A stretch of DNA of 64,000 bases from Massospora cicadina (GCA_022478985.1 JAKSZP010000173.1:1-64000); one strand, 5' to 3'. Shown: positions 32,475 to 44,419, numbered from the stretch's first letter. Notes: generated by a model from the letters alone, not told the origin. A program made the numbers and translations.

Positions 32475-35270
32475 TTTTCAGACACAAGCCACACGAGAAA
32501 AAAGAGTAATTCCAGAGAGTGGAAGAAGCCTATACCATAATCTTACAACTTTAAGGAAACTGAAATGAATAAAGTAATGTCATCTCATATCACTCTTAAA
32601 CATATACCTGAAACTTTAAGAATCAGTTACCTCAAAAGCTCTTAGTAAAAGTAATTGACCTGATAGCTCCACAACAGAATAGGTTCATCTCTGGGAAAGA
32701 GTAATAATAACATACAACAAGTCTCCAATAGGTTTGTAAAGTTATAAATTTTATGCTTTGTTTCCTCAGTCAGACAAAGCTTAAGATAGTGCAGACTTTT
32801 CATCTTGCACAATTCCTCATAAATAAGTTAACCCAGCGTCATTTATATAGTGGATAGCAAACCATCATACAAAGGCAGCCTATTAGTGCTTGGATCCTCT
32901 TTCAGATTACCACCAGTCACACCAGAATGAAGTCTTTGCCAAGGAAATTTCTGCAGATTTATATTGCATAAGTTCAATTGTCACTTTCCTTTAAAATTAA
33001 AGCAACAGAAAGAATTTGTTTATTGTAAGTTACAACCTTCACTGTGTTCTGACTTTAGAGGATAATTTGCGCAGAAGAAATCTCACCAAAATTCGCATTT
33101 TAGAAAGATTGAGTACATAATAAACTATAGAAAAAGCGTCTCAAAAATGATAAATCTAAACTGCAAGCTTTATAAATAGATAATAAAGAAGTTTTCAACA
33201 AACAGGAGAACGAAAAAGAAAGCATAAAAAACCAAAGGTTTGAAGAAAAAGAATGTCAGATTTATTTTAAACTTATATTATGTCTTGATCAAGGAAACCA
33301 TATCACCCCTTGGGATTCCCCTTACAAGCGCAGGAAATTAACATAGAAAGGTAAAAAGAAGTTGCTTCAGAATATTAAAAGGACAGTGAATAGGTGAAAT
33401 TTTAGGAATACATTACTTCTGGAAAGCGTTGACCATATAACACAATGCTTTTCACCAAAAGCATTTTAGCCTGCGCATGCAATCACTTTTTAGTAAAAGT
33501 ATATAAAGACGCAACTCAACTCTGCAATCAAGGCTCTGAATTCATGAACTAATCCACCGGTATTACACCTCAAAGATAACAACAACAAAGAATAATTGGG
33601 CTACTTAAATAGGGATATAACGCCGCATAGACCTTTATAAAAAGGGTTTAACTCCACAACCTAAGAAGAAAACTCTCATATATGGACTGTGGCGTTACGG
33701 ATACAGTTGGCTAGCAATCTGTTTATATACAATATAATATTACCTGGAAGAATTTCCAGAGTTCCCAAAAGGTTGGCAGGACTACAGACGTGATGCCCAG
33801 GCCAAGTTGATGTTTTACTATGAAAATAAAATACTACCCCAAAACTTAGGTTTAAAGCCCTAAAATAAAGCCAGCAAAAGGAGAATTTTTTATCCAGTAA
33901 ATTCTAAGCACTAAGAAGTTTCACGCTCACAGATTTGGGTCCCCAAAAATCCCAACACTAGAGTTCTGAGGGATACCTCACTCACCAGAACTGGCAAAAA
34001 CATATAATAAAGCATTGTAAAACCCATTATTTTGCTAAAATCATCACAGCATAATGACTACCAAAATGTTTGTTCTCACTGCTGTGCATTAAAAAAGCCA
34101 CCCAAAAGCTGTATATGGGGTTATAACAAAAAGGATTTGAAGCATATAATTTAATGTAATGCTATACAAGGGTTTGGGAAGAAACGGAGCAACTGGAAAT
34201 GAAAACGATGCATTTAAAGAGTAGGGATTATACCTAAAAACTGGATCTTTCATAGGATACAAGGCGGCGAGATATGAGCTGAAAAATTTAATTTTTATTC
34301 TTTCTATTTAGGTGATACAATATAACTGAATCTTCAGTGTCCCTAACCTACAAGTCTTAGGTTCAACAAAGGCTTTAACTAACTTTGGTTTTTTATTTAA
34401 CAAAAAACTAAACGGATGGGTGTTTAGGGAATGTCTGACCCCATGACAACGTGCATGGGTGTCATCATGGATTGTAAATTTGTCTGATCTCTCCAAAGTG
34501 TACATAACGTGCCAATGGATTTAAAGTTATAAAAATGTACAAGTGTAAAAAATAAACTTGATGACACATGGGGAAGCATATTAAAGTTATGTAACAGACA
34601 TTGCAAGATCATTTTACAACTTCAAATTTATAATTTTTGCAATATCCTTTAGACTTTTATATCTTGAGCACATAGTTTCATATAGCATGCTTCTAAATAA
34701 AACTAAATTAAATTGTCATTGAACATTTATATCAAGTCAATTAATAATCTTATTGAACCCACTTTCATAAAGAGTGCTTTAATCTGGGAGCAAGACCAAA
34801 TGGAACTATAATATAGCTCAGATAAAAAGAAAACAAAAAATGTCCTAGGGATGTTTTTAAGCTAAAATATATTTCTATATCAGATGTATAATGACTATCT
34901 TTTATGGAGCCTTATACTAAGCTTCCAAAAACAAACAATAACAGAATCCAAATCTTGTGTTCCCAGTTTATTTATATCTATTTTATAAGAATAAACTTTG
35001 ATAATAAGTCCTGATCTATCACAGAAGATAGATTTTCATAGGTTTTCTTGTATGTGATTGTTTCTAAGATAGTAAGAAAATTAGTTTCTATTTTAAATTA
35101 AAATCAGCCTACTTTTTTATAATAAGTATCTTCTTAAGTAAGAAAACACTAGTTTTTCTAAATCCTTAATTGATAAAGCAGAAATACAGTGCTATTATAA
35201 GTTCTTTTGTTATCTAAGACCAACAAAATCCCCTATTACCTGGTTTATTTAACTTATTAACAATATTTAA
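32475..35270. other. AT-rich stretch without a recognised feature
   Basis: About 2.8 kb. No frame over 70 codons, no RT, integrase or gag motif, and no repeat of the other elements that I can see. Two short minus-strand frames near 34310-34610 overlap each other and look like chance. It may be old transposon sequence beyond recognition. Confidence 0.5.
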
Positions 35271-36159
35271 TGTTAGTGTGGGGTCTACTGTGAAAACAAC
35301 TAGTAATTACACACCTAGATAAGGCCTCCAGCAAGAGGGTTAAAAAAGTCATAGAGTTGACCCAAAGACCAATAGATATGGTTATACAACTCAATTAATT
35401 GAGTGCCTAGAGTCTTATAGTAAACTGAGCAGTCTGGATAAATAAAAATCTATATATAAAAATTTTATAGAAAAAATTAGTTGACTAATCAACCAATTCT
35501 TTGATAAACATTCTGAAGGCGATGAATAACTTAGAAAATATTTACTTAAGATTAAATGACCAAAACATTTATAAAAAGGGACATGCTGCCACTTATCCTG
35601 ATGGAAATTCCATTGTAGATCAGAGCACAATAGTTTCTACAATCAGAATACACAAATTGACCACAACAACTATATACAGAGTCACATGAAGTTACCATAG
35701 ACGCTTAGAGGGAATTAAGAACATTGATAATACTAGTACCAGCAATAAAGTAGCTTTGTGAAGAAAATAGTCTCACATTATGACTTATACTTATATCATT
35801 TAATAAATCTTTTATTTTATAACTGGATCTACAATCCATACCATAAAACTATCACTTCCAGATTTTACCCTTGTTTAATAAAATTCTCACATAATCAAAT
35901 TTTATAATTAATATTAGAGCACAAAGTATTATTTATTCCTTATTACTTTTATATTGATAACAGCACAAGAATAAGCTCAATAAGGAGTTTCTTGTGGGAG
36001 AACACCATTGAGGTAAATTATTACTACCAGTCTTGAATGTTATGCACCAAAACTACTATATACTTAAAAGAATGATTTATTTATAAGGGCCATTGTATTT
36101 AGAATGTCATGAGTGCCTGACTTGAACTTGGCGACTAGTGCTAACAAAGTTAGGTGACA
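35271..36159 (+). repeat. Probable 5' LTR of element D
   Basis: The right border is inferred from GTGACA just before the primer-binding site at 36164; a possible TGT start lies at 35271 (TGTTAGTGTGGGGTC). No second copy is visible in the window, so the length and the left border are guesses. Confidence 0.3.
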
Positions 36160-36163
36160 CATC

Positions 36164-36180
36164 TGGTGCTCATTAAAAGG
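36164..36180 (+). promoter_or_regulatory. Element D primer-binding site
   Basis: TGGTGCTCATTAAAAGG matches the first nine bases, and most of the rest, of the shared site TGGTGCTCACTACAGGGG. It lies four bases after a CA LTR end and before a coiled-coil-like gag start. Confidence 0.6.
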
Positions 36181-36199
36181 AGCAGTGAACAACCACACC

Positions 36200-36990
36200 T
36201 AATCTAATGGAAGAACATATTAAATTAATGAGGAATATGATACTGAATTTTATGACTGAAGAGTAAAGCACTGGATGTAAAAAGTGAAGAGAACGCCTGT
36301 CAGCTGCAGAACATGAACGCATTGAGGCCAGAATAGTGGCCTTGAAATGAGATTTGGCAGAGGTGAATGAGTAACTGGACCAAAATCTGGATACTAATCG
36401 CTGTGCTCACCTTTCAGCTACACCACTAATCAAGTCTTCAACATAAACAGACTAAATAAAAGCTTTTTTATGTAAATTAAAAAAAGTAAACATTTTGAAC
36501 AGGATTACCTATTGAACAATGAGGCTATAAGCAGACAGGGCTGAACCTCTTTCAGCACAATAGTGCCTTAGACAAAACTGATAGCGACTTCAATGATCCA
36601 AAAACACAATGAAGTATGCCGCTGGTTTTTGTCAGAAATTTGATGTTACCTCACAATTAGGTACACCTTTCATCACAACAACATAACTGAGTGCTACTAT
36701 TGAATAAAAAATTCAAACCATATACATAAAGCAATATCAAACCATGGTGAGGTAACAATAACATGCCTCCTTTACACGAGTGAGAATATCACAGACAGAG
36801 CCAGTGACTGGCAGAAGGATCACCTTATACAAGGATGCATGAGCCAAGGAGCCCAAGAGGTCCTAAATGCAACCTCAGAACAAGGATTTTCATGGCTTAA
36901 TATCAAAGTTCTACTATTAGAACTTGGAAGCGCACAATATATGAAGAATATTAAAATAATCTCCTCTTTTTGAAATAGAAAAACCAGAAT
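36200..36990 (+). pseudogene. Element D gag fragment
   Basis: After the primer-binding site the + strand reads a charged helical part (EHIKLMRNMILNFMTEE; AAEHERIEARIVALK, about 36300-36345). Then, at about 36760-36950, a capsid part reads DWQKDHLIQGCMSQGAQEVL and FSWLNIKVLLLELGSAQYM. The last piece has the same pattern as element C gag (SWSYAEAKAAIMKEFGS). It is cut by the SINE at 37002; no pol follows. Confidence 0.55.
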
Positions 36991-37001
36991 TAATTACTAA
37001 C
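36987..37001. repeat. Target site duplication of the SINE, left copy
   Basis: GAATTAATTACTAAC; the right copy at 37304-37318 (GAATTATTCACTAAC) matches 13 of 15 bases. Confidence 0.65.
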
Positions 37002-37303
37002 TACTAGGGGTGGAAGGCAAGTCAATATGGCATATGACTACTAACTTGAAGGTTGCAGGTTTGATTCCTGCCCTTCACTGATCAATTGGGATACCAGCCA
37101 AAGTAAGCCATTGGCAGTTAATAGTTCTAATGACATGAAAACCTTACCCATTATGTAATCAGACAAATCTGAGACCTGATATGGAAGTGGAAAAACTTTC
37201 CCTGATGGAGTTGGCCCTGCTCATAATTCATGTCAATATTTTCTTTCTTTCAGTATTGTCTGTCCCCTGGTCAGCTTGCCTCAAATAAAAATAGTTAAAA
37301 AAA
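37002..37303 (+). mobile_element. tRNA-derived SINE
   Basis: About 300 bases between imperfect 15-bp TSDs. The head is tRNA-like: GGGGTGG at 37007 pairs loosely with CCCTTCACT at 37071, and a complete T-arm is present, GCAGGTTTGATTCCTGC (37055-37071), whose GGTTTGATTCC (37058-37068) is a good pol III B box. An A-box-like AGGCAAGTCAATATGG lies near 37014. A non-tRNA body follows. The 3' end CCCCTGGTCAGCTTGCCTCAAATAAAAATAGTTAA (37264-37298, given here in two runs: CCCCTGGTCAGCTTGCC then TCAAATAAAAATAG) matches the LINE-B tail. Confidence 0.7.
37055..37071 (+). promoter_or_regulatory. SINE B box within a tRNA T-arm
   Basis: GCAGG - TTTGATT - CCTGC forms a 5-bp stem with a 7-base loop, as in a tRNA T-arm. 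It contains GGTTTGATTCC, one transition away from the B-box consensus GGTTCGANNCC. Confidence 0.7.
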
Positions 37304-37318
37304 GAATTATTCACTAAC
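37304..37318. repeat. Target site duplication of the SINE, right copy
   Basis: GAATTATTCACTAAC, 13 of 15 bases as in 36987-37001, directly after the A-rich tail. Confidence 0.65.
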
Positions 37319-37772
37319 AAAGCTAATAATTCCACTAAGGATCACTTATCAAATATTATGCTACCCTAAAAATTTAAGCTTTTTAGAAGCTTTAATGCAC
37401 AGTATAGAAAATGGCGGTAAAACCACCAAATATCCCACCAACTCAGCAAAAGAACCAAAACACACCTAAACTGTAAAGCAACCCCAGTTTGCCAACGTGT
37501 GCTTCCACCAGGACCATCCGCTCCTAATTGGCAGCCAGAAAGGAAGATGCTGCTGTACAATACACTGATAACATTTGTGATTGACTTTAACAAATCTCCC
37601 AACGCACCCACCTTTCTCAACCCTGCCTTGACTAAGGTTAAACGGGTTTGAATTGTTCAATCAAATTTTAAACCACCCAATAAGTTTTAGTGGCATGAAT
37701 TACAATTATCACGGTAACTTCCCACAAAAATGATAAAGATCACTGAAACTTCTGATCTTAGTTTACTAAATA
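37319..37772. other. Junction between element D and the orphan C-type LTR
   Basis: The + strand may still hold worn gag of D up to about 37600. The last ~80 bases (about 37690-37772) precede a minus-strand primer-binding site and would be the leader of the next element. Two minus-strand open frames of 64-84 codons overlap here with no recognisable motif. Confidence 0.35.
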
Positions 37773-37791
37773 CCCTCTATAGTGAGTACCA
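37773..37791 (-). promoter_or_regulatory. Primer-binding site of the orphan LTR
   Basis: On the minus strand: TGGTACTCACTATAGAGGG, three differences from the shared TGGTGCTCACTACAGGGG, two bases from the LTR. Confidence 0.7.
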
Positions 37792-37793
37792 AC

Positions 37794-38835
37794 TGTAAAC
37801 TCTTAAGTCTACTGCACAGGTTCCAATGCGTGCAATCAATAATTGTTGATATATCAATCTGATAATATATAATGATATCCGTGGGTAGATGATACTAGTA
37901 TGAAGAATAGTGTCCAACTGGATTTAAACCCAAAGGTAATTCTTCTTCTCAAGTTTCTCCTTAGGACGGATAATGGTAGCCTTCCTTCAACCCACTGTGA
38001 AGGTATTTGAATTATCCTTGCAATACAACTTAACCTAATAGATCAGAGGTTACAGGGGTTGAATTCTTCCAGACAATAAGGGAAATCCAATTCCTTAGAC
38101 TCTTTCTATAGAGTTGGCAAAAGCTGGTCCAAAGGAGCTTCTACATTTCAATAGAACTTAACCTAATACTTTTAGTTTAGAAATTCCATGGGAACTTCTC
38201 ACTACCTCTCTTGATGCAGAAGCCGCGGAGAATGCCAGACAATAAGATGAGTGAAACTACTATCTAAAAATAAATGCCCCATAAAACGTCTGCTTTAATT
38301 GATAAAAATCAAGGAAATTTATAGGAGGATTCAGCGCCCAACTCTTCCGTTGGCGCCACAATAGGAAACGGCAGCCATTACCAATGGATTAAACCTCTGA
38401 AGCCTCCAAAAATAATCTTTCTCATCCATATAGTCAGATTATGCCACTGACTATAGCGTTGCCCCTTCTGGATCAAATTGAAGAATGTGTCCCAGAGTCG
38501 TCAATCAACCTTAGCATATTACTCTTATTAGGCTAGCAACTTTCTTAGGTTATGGGACAAATTATCCATTAACAGCAGGTCATGTACCAAAAAAGCTAAC
38601 TCGTGAGTTTCTATCAAAAACGTTGTCAATGCCCAGCAACTAATAAAACCCTTTGATCAATTGGTGACAAGATTCAATTGACTCACACAAGATTGTTTAA
38701 TTATTACACTTTATATAAATAAAAAAACAACTTGCTTATTGTTGAGATCCTATCCTTATGAAACATTAGTAATCTTTCAAGATTGGATCCCAGAAGATTA
38801 TTAATATTTGTTTAGGAATATCACCAAACAATAGG
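37794..38835 (-). repeat. Orphan LTR, family of element C
   Basis: It starts TGTAAACTCTTAAG. Segments follow element C LTR order: TACTGCACAGGTTCC (37817), ATAGTGTCCAACTGG, 'GGCTAGCAACTTTCTTAGGTTATGGGACAAATTATCCATTAA' near 38532 against 'GGCTAGAAACCTGCTTAGGTATTGGGACTTATTAACCATTAA' in C, and 'GATCAATTGGTGACAAGATTCAATTG' near 38658. The right end near 38835 is approximate. Only the leader and primer site of its element remain. Confidence 0.65.
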
Positions 38836-40112
38836 TATCATACGAAATGATAACTCCCACATCCACTAAATGGTTTTTTTCCCCTGCAGATAAAGAATAT
38901 ATAGTTATAATTTAATTGAGATGGGTGATATGGGCATACTGAAGTCTCAATATTCATCCATATGCAAATTTATAACACTGATGGCCAAAGCCAGTGGAAT
39001 TAAATTCAAGCTGGGTCAAATTGTCAGACAATTGACGTGCCAAAGAAAGACTTGGTTTTCATCAAGGGTACTCCAATACCCATAGTAGAATCCATAGTCT
39101 GCAAGGCATCACTATTATGATGATATGCGAATAAGAACAACTCATTTACAAATGCAGAAAGTATTGGTCTATGAACATTATCTCTGCCCTGACCAATAAG
39201 CCGATTGCTGGAAGTAATCTTGATGAAAATTCAAATATGGGGTCAAACTTTTAGGGTCAGTGGGAGGGGATTTTTCCATCCATTGGTGTTTTCCATTCAG
39301 GTGGATATCCTGATTCATCTGAATATGCACCTGATAGCATGGGGCAAAAAAGGTCTCACTGGACAAATATAAGCCGTTTTGCTTTGAGTAGCTTCCGCTG
39401 AATTTTGTTCCCACTTACTCCATGATTGGGGCGAATTGGACTTAGTAATGAGTCAATCTGCCCTCTTTAGTTTACTTTTAATTCGTACTCCTGATACTTT
39501 TGAACGCGTACTTGATACTGTGGAAAGCAATAATTTCATTGGGTATAATCCCAGCAGAGTCTCCCTGAGATGCGACTACTGTTCCATCATTTACATTATC
39601 TTCATAGTTTGACGAATTAAGTTGAGCGTTTGGTCATTCCGTTCACTTTGAGATTCTTGATAGTTGTTTTTCTGGATTGTGGCAACTTGCAAAACTCATA
39701 GGGTATGACACTCAAGGGTTCCCGCGCTAAGAGGCATTAGCTGATATAACCATTGTGATGGCCACCATCATTAATAATACAAATGAGTGTGGACCCTCCG
39801 TTGGTTGGGGTGGTTCCTTAGGGATCGCCATAATAGTTGAAGCTTATAAAATGTTCAAAGTATTTTGGCAAATTTAAAGGTTAATAAGGATAGTACAAAA
39901 TAACCCAGCACTCTACCATCAGCATAGCATTGGCTTTATAATAGAAGGGAAGTGAGAGGCAGGGACTTGAGAACACTCCTTACAACTGGGCGCATGAATA
40001 TTCTAAAAATTCCAGGACTTTTGCATCATGGCTCAGCTTGCACATTGCAGGTGCCTTAATTTGCAGTTCCTGTTGTTAAATTTTTGCTTCCATCAGGTTT
40101 CCAGCATGCTAG
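38836..40112. other. Unassigned left flank of element E
   Basis: There is one 78-codon minus-strand frame (39414-39178: MGTKFSGSYSKQNGLYLSSE...) without a recognised motif. On the + strand, protein-like patches at about 39750-39870 (VMATIINNTNECGPSVGWGG) and 39960-40110 break off at element E. The sequence may continue after E at 46431. Confidence 0.35.
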
Positions 40113-40117
40113 CATAT
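40113..40117. repeat. Target site duplication of element E, left copy
   Basis: CATAT, identical to 46426-46430, directly before TGTAGGAATCC. Confidence 0.88.
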
Positions 40118-40875
40118 TGTAGGAATCCAGCTCATTAGTGCTCGCTGGTGCTTTCATCACTGGATCACACAAAGGTTATAATAAAATAAATATTATATGC
40201 TACTATAAAATTTTGGGTTTTTAGATATTTTATTAAAAGCGCGGGGGTCAAAAGAAAAGTGATCCCTCTTAATTTCGACCAATAAGTATTTATACTATTT
40301 CAAAAGTCAGAGGGATTTGAAAATAGTTTCAGAATAGCTTTGACGCCTTCAAAATTTGATAGTATGGTATGCTCTCCTATCAGATCATGGGAATTTGAGT
40401 TACTCTTTTTGTCAGAACAAAAGTTGGGATGGGGTTTTGGGGCAGAATGTGCCCATGCAGTAATGTTTTAGTGTACATAAACCAATCATTGCTAGTTAAA
40501 ATACAATCACCTTGAGGGTCTCCGCCACGCATTATAAAAGAGGGGTCCCCACATAGGTGCCTTGAAATACCCAATAGTATTTGGGTGCGTACCTTCCAAT
40601 GGTTGCCCCAGGGTCTGTCGTGGGATTGGAGTAATCTCACCGCTAGATTTTACATTAATTGCCCGTGCAGGTTTTGAATGGTGTTACCCTAATTAATGGG
40701 ATTTCACCAAGAATCGGCCATGGACATTTGGCCAATATCCTCAAAATCATCATTACACTTAATTAAATTGCGTTTCAGATCATCACAAAGTCTTAAATGG
40801 CCAACATTTCCTCATTTAGGCAAATTTCGACATAAGACATACTTCCTCTGGAGCTGAGAGGGCAAATGTCCAACA
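40118..40875 (-). repeat. Element E 3' LTR
   Basis: 758 bases, partner of 45667-46425 along its full length, ending GGCAAATGTCCAACA. By eye there is roughly one difference in eight to ten bases, mostly transitions. Open frames inside are shadows. Confidence 0.95.
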
Positions 40876-40905
40876 TCACCCCCCTCAAGAATGTTGGGGG
40901 GAGAA
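40876..40905 (-). promoter_or_regulatory. Element E polypurine tract
   Basis: On the minus strand: TTGAGGGGGGTGA directly before the 3' LTR start. A second G-run (CCCCCC on the minus strand is preceded by TTCT) lies 10 bases upstream. Confidence 0.7.
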
Positions 40906-40999
40906 TAAGGTCAGAGGAAATGGCCATGTACTCAGTTGATGGTGACTCCTGTAGCTAAAGTCTTTATAGAATACTCATTGACTCTTTTGTAGGTGATGG

Positions 41000-42132
41000 T
41001 GAAGGGACCCTCCCAGATTGATCCAAGCTTACCGCTTCTAGGAGTGATGTGGTTATAGTAGTATAATACCATGTTTGGTACTTAGAATTAGGCAGGGGAG
41101 TTCTGAGCTCATTAGCTGCCTGCCCTTCTTTTGTCACCATTTTGGCTAAGTATCATTGCCTCTGATTGGAGCTGGATGATGCTTTGAGCCAATCATCTCA
41201 TAACTTTCTCAGGCTCCTCAATTCAAGAGGAGAATACATCCTTAACTAAGAGAGCAGGTATTCCTGGTTCTCGCCCATACAAGACACAGAATGGGGACAT
41301 TTTCAATACCTGGTGATAACTAATATGGTAGGCCATGAGGGCACTGGGTAAGTATTGATCCCAGTGAAGGGGATCAGAAGAGGCCAATTTTCATAGAATA
41401 AATACCAAGGTACCATTTGCTCTCTCCACAGTTCCGTTGGTAGAGGGATTGTATGGAGCTGAGAAAAGTTGTTGTGCTTCCATAGAGGTGGCCAGGATTT
41501 TGACTACTCTGGAGGTAAAGTTATTCACATTGTCGCATAGTAGTACTTGGGGACAGCTGAGTTAAAAGAAAATGTTTTGATGTAGAAACGTGGCTGTAGC
41601 CTTGGCCGTTTGAGCAGGGAGAGCTACAGCTTCCACCCACTTAGTGAAGTGGTCAATACTACTAGGATAAATTTGTTTCCACTAGTAGACTGAGGAAGGG
41701 GACCTACTACGTCCAGACTTATAGTGTGGAATGGTTGTTGAGGGGTAGAGGGTTGATATTGGTATCTAGTCTTGAAACTGGATTGCTTCTTACATGTAAG
41801 GCAAGCTTCCAAGACGTCAACAATAGCTTCCATCATTCCATCCCAATAGTATTAATCATTGATCCACTCAAGTTTTTTTTTGCCCCTCCATGACCTAGAT
41901 CAGTGATCTTATAGGATAGCAGGTACACGTTCCGAGGGCTGAAGGTAAGGCAGCCATTTTCCCCCACCTGCTTATAAAACTTCCCGTTTTCCACTTTAGT
42001 ATTATGGGTTTGCTGGGCTAACATTTTCTGTACAGGCTCATACTCATCCTCCCAGTCATTGGGGGTCATTAAGTGGTCATGTAACCTCTCCGTCTCACTA
42101 TTATCCAAGTGAAGGACTGGTAGCTGAGTCAA
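41000..42132 (-). pseudogene. Element E integrase
   Basis: The zinc domain spans two frames: ITDLGHGGAKKN (42132-41833 frame) and DVLEACLTCKKQ at 41815. The core opens with FHTISLDVVGPLPQSTSGNK (about 41740-41685), first catalytic Asp present. Further on, the minus strand reads VLLCDNVNNFTS-like sequence (about 41550) for the second Asp, NGTVERANGTL for the Glu helix (about 41440), and AYHISYHQVLKMSPFCVLYG (about 41330-41270). All three acidic positions can be found, but in several frames. Confidence 0.88.
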
Positions 42133-43450
42133 CCCATCAACATTAAAGTGATGGGTTCCAGCATGGTGCTCATTTTCATGTCATAAGGATGGAGCTTTAG
42201 AGCCCAGTGAGCTAGCCGACCAGTAGGATCCTTGATGTTCTGTAACCATTTTAGGGATGCGTGATCTGTAACTTTAGTGAAGGTGGTTCCATATAGAAAA
42301 GGGCGATAGTGCTTTACAGCTAACAGAATAGCAAGGCACTCCTTCTCCATTACACTGTATTTGCGTTCTGCCTTTGACAGCATCTTAATAAAATAGGATA
42401 CAGGATGATCTACACCGTGTTCATCTAATTGGGCTAAGGTGGCCCCAACGGCATAGTCTGAGGCGTCAGTGAACAAAATGAAAGGTTTATTATAATCTGG
42501 ATGCTGTAGGATAGGACGTTGTTTTAGTAGTTGCTTCATCGTCTCAAAAGCGGCTTTTTGTTCAGCACCCCAATAGAAAAGGGTATTATTAGTTAATAGC
42601 AGGACAAGGGGATCAATGAGTTGGGCGAACTTAGGGATGAACTGATAATAGTACCCCATCATCTTTAGAGATACCCGAATTATCCCATAGATTTTTAGGG
42701 GGCAGCATTTTTGAGATGGCTTCGACCTTGTCCTGCATGGGTTAAATTCCTTCTTGGGAAATGTAGTGGCCAAGGAAATCCAATCTTCTTCTAAAGAAGG
42801 TACTTTTGAGGGCTTCAACTTAATACTAGACTTATGTAACCGTTGAAACACCTCCCTCAAGTGATCAAGATGTTCGTTGAAGGTTTTTGAGAACACCATG
42901 ATGTCATCAAGATAGACGATGACACAAGTTAAATTAAGGTCTTGCAAGATGTGATCTATTGCATGTGGAAAGAGGCAGGTGCGTTGCACAACCCTTGGGG
43001 TAGTCGTGTGGGTTGGAAGAGACCTTCACTATAAATAAAAGTGAAGTTCTCATGATATTGAGGAGAAAGGTCCATTTGCCAATAGCCATTGGCCAAGTCC
43101 ATGACGGAGAAAAAGTTTGAGCCTGAAAGCTGGGCCAGGGCATTATCAATGCGTGGGATAGGATAGCTATCCTTTTTTGTAAGATTGTTTAACTTGAAAT
43201 AATCCATAACTATCCAATGACCTCCATTTTTCTTCTTAATTAGTAAGAGGGGTGAAGACCAAGGGCTTTGTGAAGGAACGAGTAGCCCCGCGTCTAATAG
43301 CTGCCGGAGCTCCGTCCTCATCTGTTGTTCCTCCACCTTTGACTTATGATAAGGTTTGGACCTTATGGGCTTGACATCATCCACATCAATGGAGTGGCAC
43401 GAGCCTTTCATGTGGCCATAGTCTGTATCCAATTTAGAAAAATATGTCAT
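42129..43450 (-). pseudogene. Element E reverse transcriptase and RNase H
   Basis: The first frame (43450-42956) holds RT motifs LRQLLDAGLLVPSQSPWSSP, LLLIKKKNGGHWIVMDYFKL, FFSVMDLANGYWQMDLSPQY and TRLPQGLCNAPASF. The second (42989-42129, 286 codons) holds the catalytic VIVYLDDIMVFSKTF, the connection YYYQFIPKFAQLIDPL, and RNase H with FILFTDASDYAVGATLAQ, VMEKECLAILLAVKHYRPF and KVTDHASLKWLQ. The catalytic Asp pair and the RNase H D, E, D are intact. The two frames overlap near 42970, so one indel separates motif 5 from YLDD. Confidence 0.95.
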
Positions 43451-43454
43451 TGTA

Positions 43455-43830
43455 TTCGTCTAACAAGGTATGAAAATTTTCCAACTCCTCTGGGTCAGCT
43501 TATCTGAAATATGAACATTGGGCAAGGTGCACACCATGTTGTCCATGGGTAAGCCCAAATCCGCCATAGAGCCAACGGAGTTGATATGTTTAATGTCCTC
43601 TACTGGGAGTAGGAAACCTCTGCCAATCTTCTGGTGTTTCCATATGATCATATCCTTTCTGGTGTGGTTCCATAGTAGAATGATAATTGGCCTCTGGTAG
43701 GCCGGGTCTAGTATCCCAGGCAAGACACAAGTCTCCAAGGGGCTAACGCCCTCAATACTTAAGCTGTGCAACAAGCAATGGTGTGGGATTTTTAGTGTTA
43801 TTTTAGTGTTGGCCACTGTTTATTCACCAG
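43455..43830 (-). pseudogene. Element E protease-RT linker
   Basis: The frame 43816-43460 reads MANTKITLKIPHHCLLHSLS then ILLWNHTRKDMIIWKHQKIG. It has the same place and general pattern as the linker of element C at 25714-26100. No activity is known for this segment. Confidence 0.5.
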
Positions 43831-43934
43831 TCTTAATCAAAATCTCGTCTGCAGCATAGAACGGTATACCCTCCTTAGCATCCACTGATTCAGGCAATTT
43901 TTTGTGTTACGCCCAGAAGTGGAATAAGGCAAGG

Positions 43935-44320
43935 TTATATCTGAAAAGGGGTATTCAACCAGGCAAGAGTAGATATGCTTGCGGAGTTCTTTATTTGATA
44001 ATCTAAAGGTACTTCATAGTTGAGTAACGAGAGGACCCCTTGCTTCAGGTTGATTATTCCTTCATACTTAATCATAAATTGAGTGCCGATGAGAATATCA
44101 TATGCATTGTTGTCTAAAGCCACCGCAGGGGCTGATAGAATAAGCTTCCCAATTTGAATGGGAAGGGAAGAGTAAGACCCAATAGCATGGGTATTGTTGG
44201 GGCCAGTGGTTCCAAATTCTTGCGTGTACTCCAAGTCATGCGCTAGCTTTATTTTTTTAGTAAGCTTGGTGGAGATCACGTTGACTGGGGAGCCAGTGTC
44301 CAGGATGGCCATTATTCAGA
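43935..44320 (-). pseudogene. Element E protease
   Basis: A 125-codon frame (44312-43935) starts with AILDTGSPVNVISTKLTKKI, the intact DTG active site, and continues to DILIGTQFMIKYEGIINLKQ, the conserved C-terminal I(L)G..F block. It is nearly complete for a Gypsy aspartic protease. Confidence 0.92.
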
Positions 44321-44419
44321 CTTTTTGAATGACCACTTCAATCTTAGTGAGGGTTCCTCCAAAGTTAGATGACAAGGCTAAGACTTCCTTGAGCCGGAAA
44401 ATGGAGTTAAGCTTTTGAG

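Noticed and set aside
32475..35270. Possible host gene with introns in the AT-rich stretch
   Set aside because: GT...AG pairs exist by chance, but no run of protein-like codons or any conserved motif supports exons.
37002..37080. SINE head as a functional tRNA gene
   Set aside because: The T-arm is good, but the acceptor stem pairs poorly, and D- and anticodon arms cannot be drawn convincingly; TSD and tail mark it as a SINE.
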